Of a DNA stretch of 22,527 nucleotides, positions 1-7,527 are shown piece after piece. The notes beneath the pieces were generated by a model that made no database searches, was not told where the DNA came from, and saw only the letters and a list, made by a program, of their open reading frames with translations. This DNA comes from Acidobacteriota bacterium (GTDB lineage: Bacteria; Acidobacteriota; Vicinamibacteria; Vicinamibacterales; UBA823). A program made the translations under genes and the position numbers. The DNA lies in NCBI GenBank assembly GCA_002720285.1, contig PBHT01000049.1, forward strand, positions 1 through 22,527. Reading direction: 5' to 3'. Numbering within the stretch: the first letter of the stretch is position 1; each line of letters begins with the position of its first letter.

Positions 1-153
1 TACCGTAGTCGACGCAACATTAAGTGCGGAAATGGCGCGAAGCGCGTACTCGATCATCGGTCGTCCGGCCACGCGGTGCAAAACCTTTGGGAACGCCGAT
101 TTCATGCGCGTGCCCATACCCGCTGCCAAGATCAAGACGTGCGTATCAACCAT
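1..153 (-). CDS. glmU: GlmU N-terminal fragment (bifunctional UDP-GlcNAc pyrophosphorylase / GlcN-1-P acetyltransferase), cut by window edge
   Basis: The reverse strand opens with ATG at 153 and stays open for 51 codons to the window edge. The visible protein begins [19 protein letters not shown] and continues with [17 protein letters not shown]. This is the nucleotide-binding signature (LAAGxGTRM, then PKVLH and GRPMIEYAL) of the GlmU uridylyltransferase domain. GlmU makes UDP-GlcNAc for peptidoglycan and LPS in the cytoplasm. The C-terminal left-handed beta-helix acetyltransferase domain lies outside the window, so the bifunctional call is inferred from the family. It is the last of three same-strand genes (rsmI, TPR gene, glmU), 61 bases after the TPR stop. 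I see no convincing Shine-Dalgarno before the ATG. A single-domain sugar nucleotidyltransferase is the alternative. Confidence 0.85.
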   Translation of the reverse strand, partial: MVDTHVLILAAGMGTRMKSAFPKVLHRVAGRPMIEYALRAISALNVASTTV

Positions 154-214
154 AGTCGCTAGAAATTGTAGTGTACCGGATCGTCGAACTGGCGTCCCGC
201 CGGCATTCAAGGAG

Positions 215-868
215 CTACCGCGCCGGCCGGTGGCCCCGCCGACGTTTTTGCACGGGTGGTTTGAGTAATTTCTGAACCCGTTGATCTTCCCGCAGAGATT
301 TGAAATCTGGCTCTTGACGCGCGACTGTTCGATTTTCTGGTTCGAGCTCCACCGCCCGCTCTAGATGGGAGATCGCTAGGTCTGGGCATTCAGCTTGGGC
401 ATAGACGATGGCAAGCATGTAGTGGGCTTGTTCAGCTTCAGCATCTTGGCTGACAGCCTGCTGTAAGTGACGCAGTGACTCATCTTGAGCTGCATTATTA
501 AGGGCTATCGTCGCCGCGTAGACCAACTCCTCTATTGTTGTTGGTCCCGGCGTGAGTGGCATCGTTTGGCGTTCACACACCCGTAGATGTACCCGGGACC
601 GGTCGTGCAACTCATGCTCATCGTGAAACTCCTCAATTACTGACCTGAAAGCAATGCCCGCTGACGCAAAATCACGAATTTGGAGGGCGCCCAGACCATG
701 TTCATAAGTGCTGATGGCCTCTCGGTGCCTGGCTAACTTGGCTTCTCTGGCTGCCTCCTCCTGAGGACTGGGTCTCGGAGCCGGCGGGCTGACGGCCCGG
801 CCGGTCTTCGCTTTTCTCTTTCCTCGCACCGTCCGCTTTGCTTTGGTCGCTCGGCGTTGCTTCGCCAT
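215..868 (-). CDS. TPR-repeat protein with basic N-terminal tail
   Basis: A 217-aa protein without a signal peptide or membrane segment. Residues 1 to about 27 are very rich in Lys and Arg ([19 protein letters not shown]), which suggests nucleic-acid contact, although low-complexity tails are common. Residues 45-175 hold helical TPR-like repeats, clearest at [20 protein letters not shown] followed by [16 protein letters not shown]. The end ([20 protein letters not shown]) has the form often seen closing TPR proteins. TPRs mediate protein-protein contacts; no partner can be named. The start is supported by AGGAGA on the minus strand (plus 873-878), four bases before ATG. It lies between rsmI and glmU on the same strand and may share their transcript or use the promoter candidate just upstream. 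Confidence 0.8.
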   Translation of the reverse strand: MAKQRRATKAKRTVRGKRKAKTGRAVSPPAPRPSPQEEAAREAKLARHREAISTYEHGLGALQIRDFASAGIAFRSVIEEFHDEHELHDRSRVHLRVCERQTMPLTPGPTTIEELVYAATIALNNAAQDESLRHLQQAVSQDAEAEQAHYMLAIVYAQAECPDLAISHLERAVELEPENRTVARQEPDFKSLREDQRVQKLLKPPVQKRRRGHRPAR

Positions 869-892
869 CTAATCTCCTGATTTGGGCGCGGT

Positions 893-921
893 AGGTTAGC
901 AGAAGCTATATCTGGGGTCAA
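893..921 (-). promoter_or_regulatory. Candidate sigma-70-type promoter for the TPR gene
   Basis: On the minus strand TTGACC (plus 916-921) is followed after exactly 17 bases by TAACCT (plus 893-898). The -35 matches consensus at 5 of 6 positions with ideal spacing, but the -10 matches only 3 of 6. The predicted start would leave a leader of about 20 bases. The -35 overlaps the hairpin described separately. Weak evidence; read-through from rsmI is equally possible. Confidence 0.3.
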
Positions 922-933
922 CATGGCCCCAGA
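911..933. repeat. 7-bp inverted repeat between rsmI and the TPR gene
   Basis: TCTGGGG at 911-917 is perfectly complementary to CCCCAGA at 927-933, with a 9-base loop. It sits in the 108-base gap after rsmI. There is no T-run on either strand, so it is not a standard intrinsic terminator. It could be an attenuating stem-loop, or an operator, since it overlaps the candidate -35 box. Confidence 0.4.
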
Positions 934-976
934 CAGGCGACTGGTTCCTAACGTTGCTAGTCATTGAGTGAGCCGG

Positions 977-1816
977 TCAATATTTCTTTGCTTCTTCGAT
1001 TGCCCTATAAACTGCCTTAGAGGACATTCCATGTCTACGAGACAACCTCAGAACAGCCTCTCTTCTCATAAGTTCCTTTTTATCTGTTAAATGACAGAAC
1101 TCATTATAAATAAGCATCTTATCGACTGAATGATTTTTTCTTTTGTCTGGAGTAGAAGGGCTAATAACGAGGGTAAATTCACCCTTGATAGAAGTTAACT
1201 TATTTATTACAAATGAGATAGGTCCTTTAACCAACTCCTCGTGTTTCTTTGTGAGTTCTCTACCGAGACTAATTTCTCTGTCGCCGAATATATCTCTCAT
1301 ATGACCTAATAACTTGAGAATTCTGTGAGGAGATTCAAAAATTACGATCGGCCGAGGCTCGTCTACGAGTCTCTCGAGCCAAGCCGTTCTCTCTTTGGCC
1401 TTGGGAGGTGGAAATCCTGCAAAAAGAAACTGGTCCGTTGTCATTCCTGATGAGACCAATGCGGTGAGAATAGCGCTGGCGCCAGGAACAGCTTCCACAC
1501 GAATACCTCGTGTATGAGCAGCCGCGATGAGTCGTGTTCCGGGGTCAGACAGTGTTGGAGTGCCCGCATCCGAGACCAGTGCAACCAGTTGGCCCTGTTC
1601 GAGCTTAGAGAGCAGGGAAGCCTGTTTTTGTTGTTCGTTGTGCGCGTGAAAGCTCGTGGTCGGAGTCGAGATCGAGTAATGTCTAAGTAGAGTTGCAGTG
1701 CGGCGGGTGTCCTCGGCCGCGATGAGGTGGACCTCTTGGAGGACGCGGATCGCCCGTAACGTGAAATCTTCAAGGTTGCCGATGGGCGTGGCGACCACGT
1801 AGAGGGTGCCGGGCAT
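977..1816 (-). CDS. rsmI: 16S rRNA (cytidine(1402)-2'-O)-methyltransferase RsmI
   Basis: RsmI uses S-adenosylmethionine to 2'-O-methylate C1402 in the decoding centre of 16S rRNA. The 279-aa product has the tetrapyrrole-methylase-like fold markers: GTLYVVATPIGNLEDFTLRA at the N-terminus, AAEDTRRTATLLRHY around residues 34-48, the SAM-loop motif LVSDAGTPTLSDPG around 79-92, then VPGASAILTAL and FAGFPPPK. A short C-terminal helix-turn-helix-like tail (RRHGMSSKAVYRAIEEAKKY) fits the RsmI C-terminal domain. Length is normal for the family. No Shine-Dalgarno is visible before ATG 1816. The 3' part of the gene (bases 1081-1320) is only about 34% GC, unlike the rest of the gene and its neighbours. 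First gene of the minus-strand group leading to the TPR gene and glmU. Confidence 0.95.
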   Translation of the reverse strand: MPGTLYVVATPIGNLEDFTLRAIRVLQEVHLIAAEDTRRTATLLRHYSISTPTTSFHAHNEQQKQASLLSKLEQGQLVALVSDAGTPTLSDPGTRLIAAAHTRGIRVEAVPGASAILTALVSSGMTTDQFLFAGFPPPKAKERTAWLERLVDEPRPIVIFESPHRILKLLGHMRDIFGDREISLGRELTKKHEELVKGPISFVINKLTSIKGEFTLVISPSTPDKRKNHSVDKMLIYNEFCHLTDKKELMRREAVLRLSRRHGMSSKAVYRAIEEAKKY

Positions 1817-1852
1817 GCGAAATACCGTGCGTCAACCGGCGCCGGCAAGCGT

Positions 1853-1861
1853 ATTCTATCA
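1853..1861 (-). promoter_or_regulatory. Candidate extended -10 promoter for rsmI
   Basis: The minus strand reads TGATAGAAT (plus 1853-1861), that is TGn followed by TAGAAT, an extended -10 element with 5 of 6 consensus bases. No good -35 is seen, as expected for extended -10 promoters. It would give a leader of about 30 bases before ATG 1816. A plus-strand TATCAT (1857-1862) overlaps it and could serve the divergent DUF885 gene, making a compact two-way promoter. Confidence 0.4.
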
Positions 1862-1917
1862 TTCCCGCGAGGCGGCGTTCGAGAGATCGCTCGCCTAGGC
1901 GATAGACGACATCCTGA

Positions 1918-3573
1918 ATGTACTCAGGCGAACCGCTGTCACCGTTTGTTGAGAACTACCTGAATTACCTATACGAGACTCAGCCCACCGCCGCAGCCTT
2001 CGACGGTGTTCATCAATACGATGACCTTCTAGAGGATCCAAGCCGCACCGCACTTGAGGGACAGGGCCGTGAGTTGGGGGGACTGGTAAGACAGCTGGCT
2101 GCTGTTGGCAAGTCGGGGATGACGAAGACCGAACAGGTCGAGCGCGAAATGCTCACTGCCAACATCCGTGCAAGGATATTTGAACTTGAAAATATACGTT
2201 CATGGGAACGTAACCCACAGTGGCACTCCGAGATTCTCGCCACGAGCTTGGCGGGGCAGGTCTTGTTTCCCTACGCACCGGTAGGGGAGCGCGCACGCCG
2301 CATTCTCTCGAAACTAAAACAAACGCCCCGGCTCGTCGAAACGGCGAGGAAGACGATTCAAGATCCGCCGGGTATCTTCATTAAGGAAGGCATTACGTCG
2401 CTTAACGGGGTAGTCGAGTTCATTGAGCACGACCTACCACGAGCCCTGACCAGTCTGGACGACATGCATCTGTTAAGTGATCTCGCCGATGCGTCTACAG
2501 AAGCAGTTACAGCAATTCACGGCTACACCGAGTATCTACGCAACGAGGTGGCACCGAAGGCTCGAGGTTCGTTCCGGCTCGGCCGGGAAAACTTTGATGG
2601 GAAGCTTGAACTTGAAGAAGGCGTAACACTAGGTGCTGACCGCCTCCTCGCGATTGCACAGCGGGAACTCCGCGAGACCCAAGAGGAATTTCGCAGCGTC
2701 GCTGGGCGGCTTGGCGGGGATGTGGCATCGGCACTTGAACGTCTAAAACAGGATCATCCGTCTGCCGCCACGTTGGTGTCGACGGCCCAAGGTCAGGTGA
2801 CGGAACTCGCCGCATTCGTAGAACGAAAGGGTCTCGTTTCCGTGACCGATGGCGAGGTGCCCGTGGTAGCTCCCACGCCACCCTTTTACCGGTGGACGTT
2901 TGCCAGCCTCTGGGCGCCGGGCCCCTTTGAGGCTAGACCGCTGCCGACCTACTACTACCTGACTGATGTCGACCCCGCTTGGACACCCGACCGCCAGGAG
3001 CAACATCTTCGCGATTTTCACATCGGAGCACTCTGGGCGATCTCGATGCACGAAACCTACCCCGGGCACTTTCTTCAACACCAGCATGTGTGCCGGATCG
3101 AGTCGAAACTTCGCAAATCGGGACTTCTTGCGTCGATTGGGTTTATCGAGGGCTGGGCGCACTATGGCGAGCAGGTCATGATCGAGGCTGGGTTTGGTGG
3201 GAAGGATAATCACGTCAAGCTTGGTCAGCTCGCCGAGGCGCTAATTCGTCTCGCACGACTTGTTGTCGGTATCCGGTTGCATGTCGAAGATATGTCAGTC
3301 GAGCAGGGCGTACGATTCTTTCGTGACGAAGCGTTCATGGAAGAGGGGAGCGCACGCCGGGAAGCCGAGCGGGGCACCTTCGACCCTGGCTATGTTGTCT
3401 ATTCGCTCGGCAAACTGATGATTCTTAAACTCAGGGCAGACTACGAAGCCAAACACCCGAGCGAGTTCTCTCTCAAGACCTTCCACGACCGTCTCCTTGG
3501 CAACGGGAACTTGCCGATCTGGGCGCATCGTCGCCTCATGCTCGGTAGTAATGCCGGGAACGCGTTGGCGTGA
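1918..3573 (+). CDS. DUF885 family protein (putative zinc-dependent hydrolase/peptidase)
   Basis: A 551-aa protein of the DUF885 family, recognised by MHETYPGHFLQHQH with H378, E379 and H384, and by EGWAHYGEQVM with E411 and H415. The HE...H pair with a downstream Glu resembles a gluzincin zinc-peptidase site, and the family is generally taken to be metallohydrolases; the substrate is unknown. Many DUF885 proteins are exported, but no signal peptide is seen here: the protein begins MYSGEPLSPFVENYLNYLYE. I see no Shine-Dalgarno before ATG 1918 (ATCCTGAATG), so the start is chosen mainly by lack of a better one. It diverges from rsmI across about 100 bases. fmdB follows 69 bases downstream behind its own promoter. 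Confidence 0.85.
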   Translation: MYSGEPLSPFVENYLNYLYETQPTAAAFDGVHQYDDLLEDPSRTALEGQGRELGGLVRQLAAVGKSGMTKTEQVEREMLTANIRARIFELENIRSWERNPQWHSEILATSLAGQVLFPYAPVGERARRILSKLKQTPRLVETARKTIQDPPGIFIKEGITSLNGVVEFIEHDLPRALTSLDDMHLLSDLADASTEAVTAIHGYTEYLRNEVAPKARGSFRLGRENFDGKLELEEGVTLGADRLLAIAQRELRETQEEFRSVAGRLGGDVASALERLKQDHPSAATLVSTAQGQVTELAAFVERKGLVSVTDGEVPVVAPTPPFYRWTFASLWAPGPFEARPLPTYYYLTDVDPAWTPDRQEQHLRDFHIGALWAISMHETYPGHFLQHQHVCRIESKLRKSGLLASIGFIEGWAHYGEQVMIEAGFGGKDNHVKLGQLAEALIRLARLVVGIRLHVEDMSVEQGVRFFRDEAFMEEGSARREAERGTFDPGYVVYSLGKLMILKLRADYEAKHPSEFSLKTFHDRLLGNGNLPIWAHRRLMLGSNAGNALA

Positions 3574-3589
3574 ATGACCCTCTTCCCCG

Positions 3590-3618
3590 TTGACAGGTGG
3601 AGAGGGCGAGCGTACGAT
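3590..3618 (+). promoter_or_regulatory. Strong sigma-70-type promoter before fmdB
   Basis: A perfect -35 TTGACA (3590-3595) is followed by a 17-base spacer and TACGAT (3613-3618), which matches the -10 consensus at 4 of 6 positions. Transcription would begin near 3625, giving a leader of about 18 bases before ATG 3643. This is the best promoter match in the window and lies entirely in the gap after the DUF885 gene. Confidence 0.6.
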
Positions 3619-3642
3619 GGTCGCTTCTAACGTCCTGAAAAC

Positions 3643-3984
3643 ATGCCCCTTTACGAGTACGAATGTAACACCTGCGGTGACCGTTTTGAGCGGATTCAGC
3701 GATTTTCTGATCCACTCGAGAAAAAATGTCCGGCCTGTGGTGGACCGGTGCGGAAACTGTTGTCGTCGCCCGCGATTCAGTTCAAGGGCACCGGCTGGTA
3801 TGTGACCGACTACGCCAAGAAGTCGGGTGCTGCTTCCCGGTCGGATGACGGCGCGAAACCCAGTTCTCCGAGCGACTCCAAAACCAAGAAAGACAAGCAG
3901 AAAACTAGTTCCTCTTCTGACTCCCCCGCTTCATCATCGAGTTCGGCATCGAAGAGCTCGTCTGGCTCCCCCTCCAAAAAGTAG
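3643..3984 (+). CDS. FmdB family zinc-ribbon protein with Ser/Lys-rich tail
   Basis: A 113-aa protein. Residues 1-60 form the FmdB/CxxC_CxxC zinc ribbon: MPLYEYECNTCGDRFE with C8 and C11, then KKCPACGGP with C29 and C32, then the conserved VRKLLSSPAIQFKGTGWYVT. The four cysteines should bind one zinc. The family is named after a putative regulator of formamidase/amidase genes, but its molecular role is unsettled. From about residue 66 to the end the protein is almost only Ser, Lys, Asp and Pro, a disordered extension. Its own strong promoter lies just upstream. No clear Shine-Dalgarno precedes the ATG. galU converges from the other side 61 bases beyond its stop. The zinc ribbon is certain; the function is not. 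Confidence 0.9.
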   Translation: MPLYEYECNTCGDRFERIQRFSDPLEKKCPACGGPVRKLLSSPAIQFKGTGWYVTDYAKKSGAASRSDDGAKPSSPSDSKTKKDKQKTSSSSDSPASSSSSASKSSSGSPSKK

Positions 3985-4010
3985 GCCGCGGGGTTACCTG
4001 CTGGCAGAGG

Positions 4011-4031
4011 TTCCGTTCAGTGAAGACGGAA
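4011..4031. terminator. Inverted repeat in the convergent fmdB/galU gap
   Basis: TTCCGT (4011-4016) pairs with ACGGAA (4026-4031) around a 9-base loop, within the 61 bases between the two convergent stop codons. Position suggests a shared terminator, but neither strand has a T-run after the stem, so a Rho-independent call is weak. Confidence 0.3.
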
Positions 4032-4045
4032 AGGGGTTACATCCG

Positions 4046-4960
4046 TCAGTTGCCGGCCGGCCTGTTGACGCCGACCTTGCGGAGATATTCGCGAAAGGTG
4101 TCCGACAAGTCAGGGTGCTTGAGGGCGAAGTAGGCGGTTGCCCGCAGAAAGCCAAGTTTGCTACCGGTGTCGTGGCGAACGCCGTCGATTTCACAAGCGT
4201 AGATCGGCCGGCCGGTCAGCAGTTGTCGGAGTGCGTCGGTCAACTGGATTTCACCTTGCGCGTCTGGCGGGGTCGTGTCGAGAATGGGGAAAATGTCTGG
4301 AGTGAGGATGTAGCGGCCAACAATGGCAAGGTCGGAAGGCGAATCTTCCCTTGTGGGTTTCTCAACCATGTCATGAATCCGATAAACACCGGCGTGGTTC
4401 GAAACCGGTTCGGCATCGACGATCCCGTAGTCACTAATCCGATCAGCAGACACTCGTTCAACCCCGACAACAGGGCCGTCAAGCTTTTCGTAGACATCGA
4501 TCAGTTGACGCAACGCTGGTGGGGTGGCATCGATCACATCGTCGCTTAAAATAACGGCGAATGCTTCGTCGCCGATTAGCTCGTGCGCCAAGATCACGGC
4601 ATGCCCCAGACCCAACGGCTCACCCTGCTGGACTGTGGAGATGCTGGCGGGGCAGGGGACACTCCGGACCTCCGCGAGCAGGTCCCCCTTGCCACGTGAC
4701 TCGAGTAGCGCCTCCAGTTCGGCGTTAATCTTGAAATGGTCTTCGACAAGCTTGGTTCCCTGGCCGGTTACCAGGACGACATGGTCAATGCCAGCGGCGG
4801 CGGCTTCTTCAACGCTGTACTGAATAATTGGCTTATCAACCAATGTCAGCATCTCTTTTGGCTGTGCCTTGGTCGCCGGCAGGAACCGGGTTCCGAGACC
4901 GGCGGCTGGAAAGACTGCTTTGCGGATGGTTGGCAACACGCGTAACCTCTCGGCGGGCAT
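4046..4960 (-). CDS. galU: UTP-glucose-1-phosphate uridylyltransferase GalU
   Basis: GalU makes UDP-glucose from UTP and glucose-1-phosphate in the cytoplasm, supplying cell-envelope polysaccharide and glycolipid synthesis. The 304-aa protein has the nucleotide-binding motif FPAAGLGTRFLPATKAQPKE, then DKPIIQYSVEEAAAAGI, the GEPLGLGHAV loop, LSDD and VEKP. These identify GalU rather than RfbA or GlmU types. Two starts are plausible. ATG at 4960 has GAGG four bases upstream. GTG at 4939 (codon 8) has GAGAGG six bases upstream and would place the RKAVFPAAG motif at the usual distance from the N-terminus. The longer form is listed. It diverges from serS across 87 bases and converges on fmdB. Confidence 0.93.
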   Translation of the reverse strand: MPAERLRVLPTIRKAVFPAAGLGTRFLPATKAQPKEMLTLVDKPIIQYSVEEAAAAGIDHVVLVTGQGTKLVEDHFKINAELEALLESRGKGDLLAEVRSVPCPASISTVQQGEPLGLGHAVILAHELIGDEAFAVILSDDVIDATPPALRQLIDVYEKLDGPVVGVERVSADRISDYGIVDAEPVSNHAGVYRIHDMVEKPTREDSPSDLAIVGRYILTPDIFPILDTTPPDAQGEIQLTDALRQLLTGRPIYACEIDGVRHDTGSKLGFLRATAYFALKHPDLSDTFREYLRKVGVNRPAGN

Positions 4961-4994
4961 CCTACCTCAGGTGCCACCGTGGGGATAAACGATT

Positions 4995-5000
4995 TAGAAT
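4995..5000 (+). promoter_or_regulatory. Candidate -10 box for serS
   Basis: TAGAAT (5 of 6 to consensus) in the 87-base galU/serS gap, about 48 bases before ATG 5048. The -35 at the proper distance (TGCCAC) is poor. The same hexamer occurs ahead of rsmI and the FMN-binding gene, which gives it some support. No T-box leader is present. Confidence 0.3.
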
Positions 5001-5047
5001 GCTCCTAGCGCACACGGCGCAACGATGGTAACAGCAAGGCCGTCATC

Positions 5048-6340
5048 ATGCTTGACCCAGCAATAGTTAGAGATCATCTCGACGAGGTTGAAAAGGGGCT
5101 CACTGAGCGAGGGGCTACTAATCTTAAGGCCGACCTCGCCACGATTAAGGAGCTCGATACTAGGCGTAAGGCGATCATTCCTAACCTCGAAGAGGCGCGT
5201 CGGGAGCGCAAGGAATTGGGCGCTAGGGTCGCTTTAGCCAAGAGGGCTGGTGAGTCGGCGGATGACTTGCTGAAGAAAGGCCGAGCCCTCTCCGACGGGA
5301 TTCATGAGCAGGAGAAAGATCTCGCAGCTGTTGAACAGGAACAGCAGAAGCTCTTGCTCCGGCTGCCAAATTTGCCGCACAAGAGCGTGCCGCGAGGTGC
5401 CAACGAGAAGGCAAATCAGGAAATCAACCGCTGGGGTGAAGTAACTCGCTTTGACTTCACACCGAAAGCGCACTGGGACCTTGGTCCCGAATTGGGCATT
5501 CTCGATTTTGAGCGTGCTACGCAAATGTCTGGAGCTCGTTTTGCTGTGTTGCTTGGCGTGGGCGCAAAACTGAACCGCGCAATAATTAATTTCATGCTTG
5601 CAGTCCACACGAAGGAGCATGGTTATATTGAGGTAGCCCCACCGTTTCTCGTCAACGAAGAGGCTCTGATCGGCACCGGCAACTTGCCTAGGTTTGAAGC
5701 CGACCTGTTCAAAATGGCAGGGAACTCGAATCTCTACTTAGTGCCAACCGCTGAGGTTCCACTCGCCAATCTTCACCGGGAGGAGATTCTGGACGGTCGA
5801 AGACTACCACTCAGCTACGTGGCCTACACGCCGTGCTTCCGTAGCGAGGCCGGTTCTTACGGCAAGGACGTAAGAGGCCTCATTCGCCAGCACCAGTTTG
5901 AGAAAATTGAGCTGTTCAAGTTCACGACCCCTGACCAATCGTACAGGGAGCACGAAACACTGACCCGCCATGCGGAAATCATCCTTGAGAAGCTCGGCCT
6001 ACCATATCGACGGATGGTCTTGAGCACCGGTGACATGGGTTTTGCCGCGGCGAAGACCTATGACCTTGAGGTGTGGTTACCTGGACAGGAAACCTATCGT
6101 GAGATCTCTTCGTGTAGTAACACAGAAGCGTTCCAGGCCAGACGTGCAGGGATCAAGTTCCGACCCGGCGGCGTGGGTAAAGCTGAGTTCGCCCACACTC
6201 TTAATGGCTCCGGACTTGCCGTTGGTCGTACCCTTATTGCTGTGCTGGAAAATGGCCAACAGGCGGACGGTTCGGTCGTCGTGCCCGAGGCGCTCCGGCC
6301 GTTCATGGACGGGCAGGAGGTCATCGAACCCGCACGCTAG
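5048..6340 (+). CDS. serS: Seryl-tRNA synthetase
   Basis: Charges tRNA-Ser (and tRNA-Sec where present) with serine. The 430-aa product is normal length. Residues 1 to about 110 form the long antiparallel coiled-coil arm, rich in Glu, Lys, Arg and Leu (for example RRKAIIPNLEEARRERKELG), that grips the long variable arm of tRNA-Ser. The class II core follows: the TAEVPLANLHREEIL segment, motif 2 around YTPCFRSEAGSYGKDVRGLI with RQHQFEKIELFKF, and motif 3 NGSGLAVGRTLIAVLENGQ near the C-terminus. AAGG eight bases before ATG 5048 is the likely ribosome site. A tRNA-Ser gene begins only 9 bases after the stop, so enzyme and substrate RNA are very likely on one transcript. Confidence 0.97.
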   Translation: MLDPAIVRDHLDEVEKGLTERGATNLKADLATIKELDTRRKAIIPNLEEARRERKELGARVALAKRAGESADDLLKKGRALSDGIHEQEKDLAAVEQEQQKLLLRLPNLPHKSVPRGANEKANQEINRWGEVTRFDFTPKAHWDLGPELGILDFERATQMSGARFAVLLGVGAKLNRAIINFMLAVHTKEHGYIEVAPPFLVNEEALIGTGNLPRFEADLFKMAGNSNLYLVPTAEVPLANLHREEILDGRRLPLSYVAYTPCFRSEAGSYGKDVRGLIRQHQFEKIELFKFTTPDQSYREHETLTRHAEIILEKLGLPYRRMVLSTGDMGFAAAKTYDLEVWLPGQETYREISSCSNTEAFQARRAGIKFRPGGVGKAEFAHTLNGSGLAVGRTLIAVLENGQQADGSVVVPEALRPFMDGQEVIEPAR

Positions 6341-6349
6341 TTCTTTATT

Positions 6350-6439
6350 GGAGGGATGGCCGAGCGGTTGAAGGCGGCGGTCTTGAAAACCGCTGTGGGG
6401 GAAACTCCACCCTGGGTTCGAATCCCAGTCCCTCCGCCA
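6350..6439 (+). tRNA. tRNA-Ser (anticodon UGA)
   Basis: A 90-base class II tRNA with encoded CCA. The acceptor stem GGAGGGA (6350-6356) pairs with TCCCTCC (6429-6435), followed by G and CCA (6437-6439). The anticodon stem GCGGT/ACCGC (6377-6381 and 6389-6393) encloses loop CTTGAAA, giving anticodon TGA at 6384-6386. A long variable arm (about 6394-6411) and a T arm CTGGG-TTCGAAT-CCCAG (6412-6428) complete the fold. The long variable arm and UGA anticodon identify a serine tRNA reading UCN codons. It starts 9 bases after the serS stop. Confidence 0.97.
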
Positions 6440-6453
6440 GTATCCACACTGAC

Positions 6454-6480
6454 TGCAGGCCTAGGAATCTGGGACCTGCA
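6454..6480 (+). terminator. Stable hairpin downstream of tRNA-Ser
   Basis: TGCAGGCCTAG (6454-6464) pairs with CTGGG-A-CCTGCA (6469-6480): eleven base pairs including one G-U, one bulged A and a GAAT tetraloop. It lies 14 bases after the tRNA CCA end. No T-run follows, so it is either a U-poor terminator or a 3' processing/stability element for the serS-tRNA transcript. Confidence 0.45.
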
Positions 6481-6530
6481 TAGCGTCGTATACAGGCGGT
6501 AGCCTAAATTTCGCCCGAAGGATTCAGACA

Positions 6531-7493
6531 ATGGCAAATGAGCCAAACGCTACATCTAGGTTCGCGCCGCGCTACTCGGAAATTCCGACCTTTATGCGGA
6601 CGCCGTTAATTCGTGATCCATCAAAGTTGGATATTGCCTTGGTGGGGGTTCCATTCGACGCTGGAGCGGAAAATCGACCCGGTCAGCGTCACGGGCCGCG
6701 CGAGATTCGCAATATGTCGAGTTTGACTCGTTCGATCCACCATGTCACAAAGATTAACCCCTATGAGTTGTGTCGCATCGGCGATATGGGGGACGTAGCG
6801 TTCCCTTGTGCCTTCGACTTAGAGAAAAGTCATGCTGACATCACGCGGTTTTATGCAACCTTGCGGGAGGCGGATGTAGCACCTCTGAGCGCTGGCGGCG
6901 ACCATTCAATCAGCCTCCCAATTCTTCGCGCGATTGCTGGACGACAGCCGGTGGGCATGGTTCACATCGATGCTCATACGGACACCTGCGACGAGGAACT
7001 CGGATCCCGATTTACTCACGGCACCCCATTTCGTCGAGCAGTGGAGGAAGGGCTCCTCGACCCGAAACGGGTCGTACAAATCGGTATCCGGGGGGCGCAG
7101 AACTCGGAAGAAGGATGGGTGTTCTCCCTTGACTCCGGAATGCGCGTTATCTTCATCGAAGAATTTAGTCGGCTTGGTGTGGAGGCGGTCATTGCGGAGG
7201 TGCGTCGTTCGGTCGGGGACTGTCCGACCTACGTGTCTTTCGATATAGACAGCCTTGATCCAGCATTCGCGCCTGGAACAGGGACACCCGAAGTAGGTGG
7301 ACTAACTACTATCGAGGCGCAGGGATTATTGCGTGGTCTCCGAGGACTTAACCTAATTGGGGGCGACGTAGTTGAGGTCTCGCCGCCATTCGATTCCACG
7401 GGAAACACCGCACTTGTCGGGGCCACCATGATGTACGAGATCCTGTGCGTAGTAGCTGACGCCGTCTCACAAAGGAAGGGGACCAGTAAGTGA
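6531..7493 (+). CDS. speB: Ureohydrolase of the agmatinase/guanidinobutyrase family
   Basis: Agmatinase-type enzymes hydrolyse a guanidino compound (agmatine, guanidinobutyrate, guanidinopropionate or guanidine) to an amine and urea with a binuclear manganese site. The 320-aa protein carries all ligands: GGDHS with H125, DAHTD with D147, H149 and D151, and SFDIDSLDPAFAPGTGTPE with D238 and D240. The N-terminal RPGQRHGPREIR stretch is also family-typical. Overall form fits agmatinase (SpeB), but specificity cannot be settled from sequence; guanidinobutyrase or guanidine hydrolase remain possible and the symbol is provisional. AAGGA lies about 9 bases before ATG 6531. No polyamine gene is adjacent. 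The gene converges on the PQQ-like gene with only 34 bases between stops. Confidence 0.85.
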   Translation: MANEPNATSRFAPRYSEIPTFMRTPLIRDPSKLDIALVGVPFDAGAENRPGQRHGPREIRNMSSLTRSIHHVTKINPYELCRIGDMGDVAFPCAFDLEKSHADITRFYATLREADVAPLSAGGDHSISLPILRAIAGRQPVGMVHIDAHTDTCDEELGSRFTHGTPFRRAVEEGLLDPKRVVQIGIRGAQNSEEGWVFSLDSGMRVIFIEEFSRLGVEAVIAEVRRSVGDCPTYVSFDIDSLDPAFAPGTGTPEVGGLTTIEAQGLLRGLRGLNLIGGDVVEVSPPFDSTGNTALVGATMMYEILCVVADAVSQRKGTSK

Positions 7494-7527
7494 GCACTTT
7501 ATCAGGCCAGAATTCTTGGGCGGGAGT

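Noticed and set aside
154..214. Promoter for glmU
   Set aside because: TTGAAT and TACACT occur but are about 29 bases apart, too far for a sigma-70 promoter.
3827..4549. Long plus-strand open frame of 240 codons
   Set aside because: It overlaps fmdB and lies antisense to galU, which has clear family motifs. Its translation shows no recognisable domain, so it is a shadow frame.
4961..5047. T-box or other riboswitch ahead of serS
   Set aside because: The gap is only 87 bases and has no specifier stem, T-box sequence or terminator/antiterminator pair.
6350..6439. tRNA-Sec instead of tRNA-Ser
   Set aside because: The anticodon is TGA, not TCA, and the acceptor stem has the ordinary 7 base pairs.
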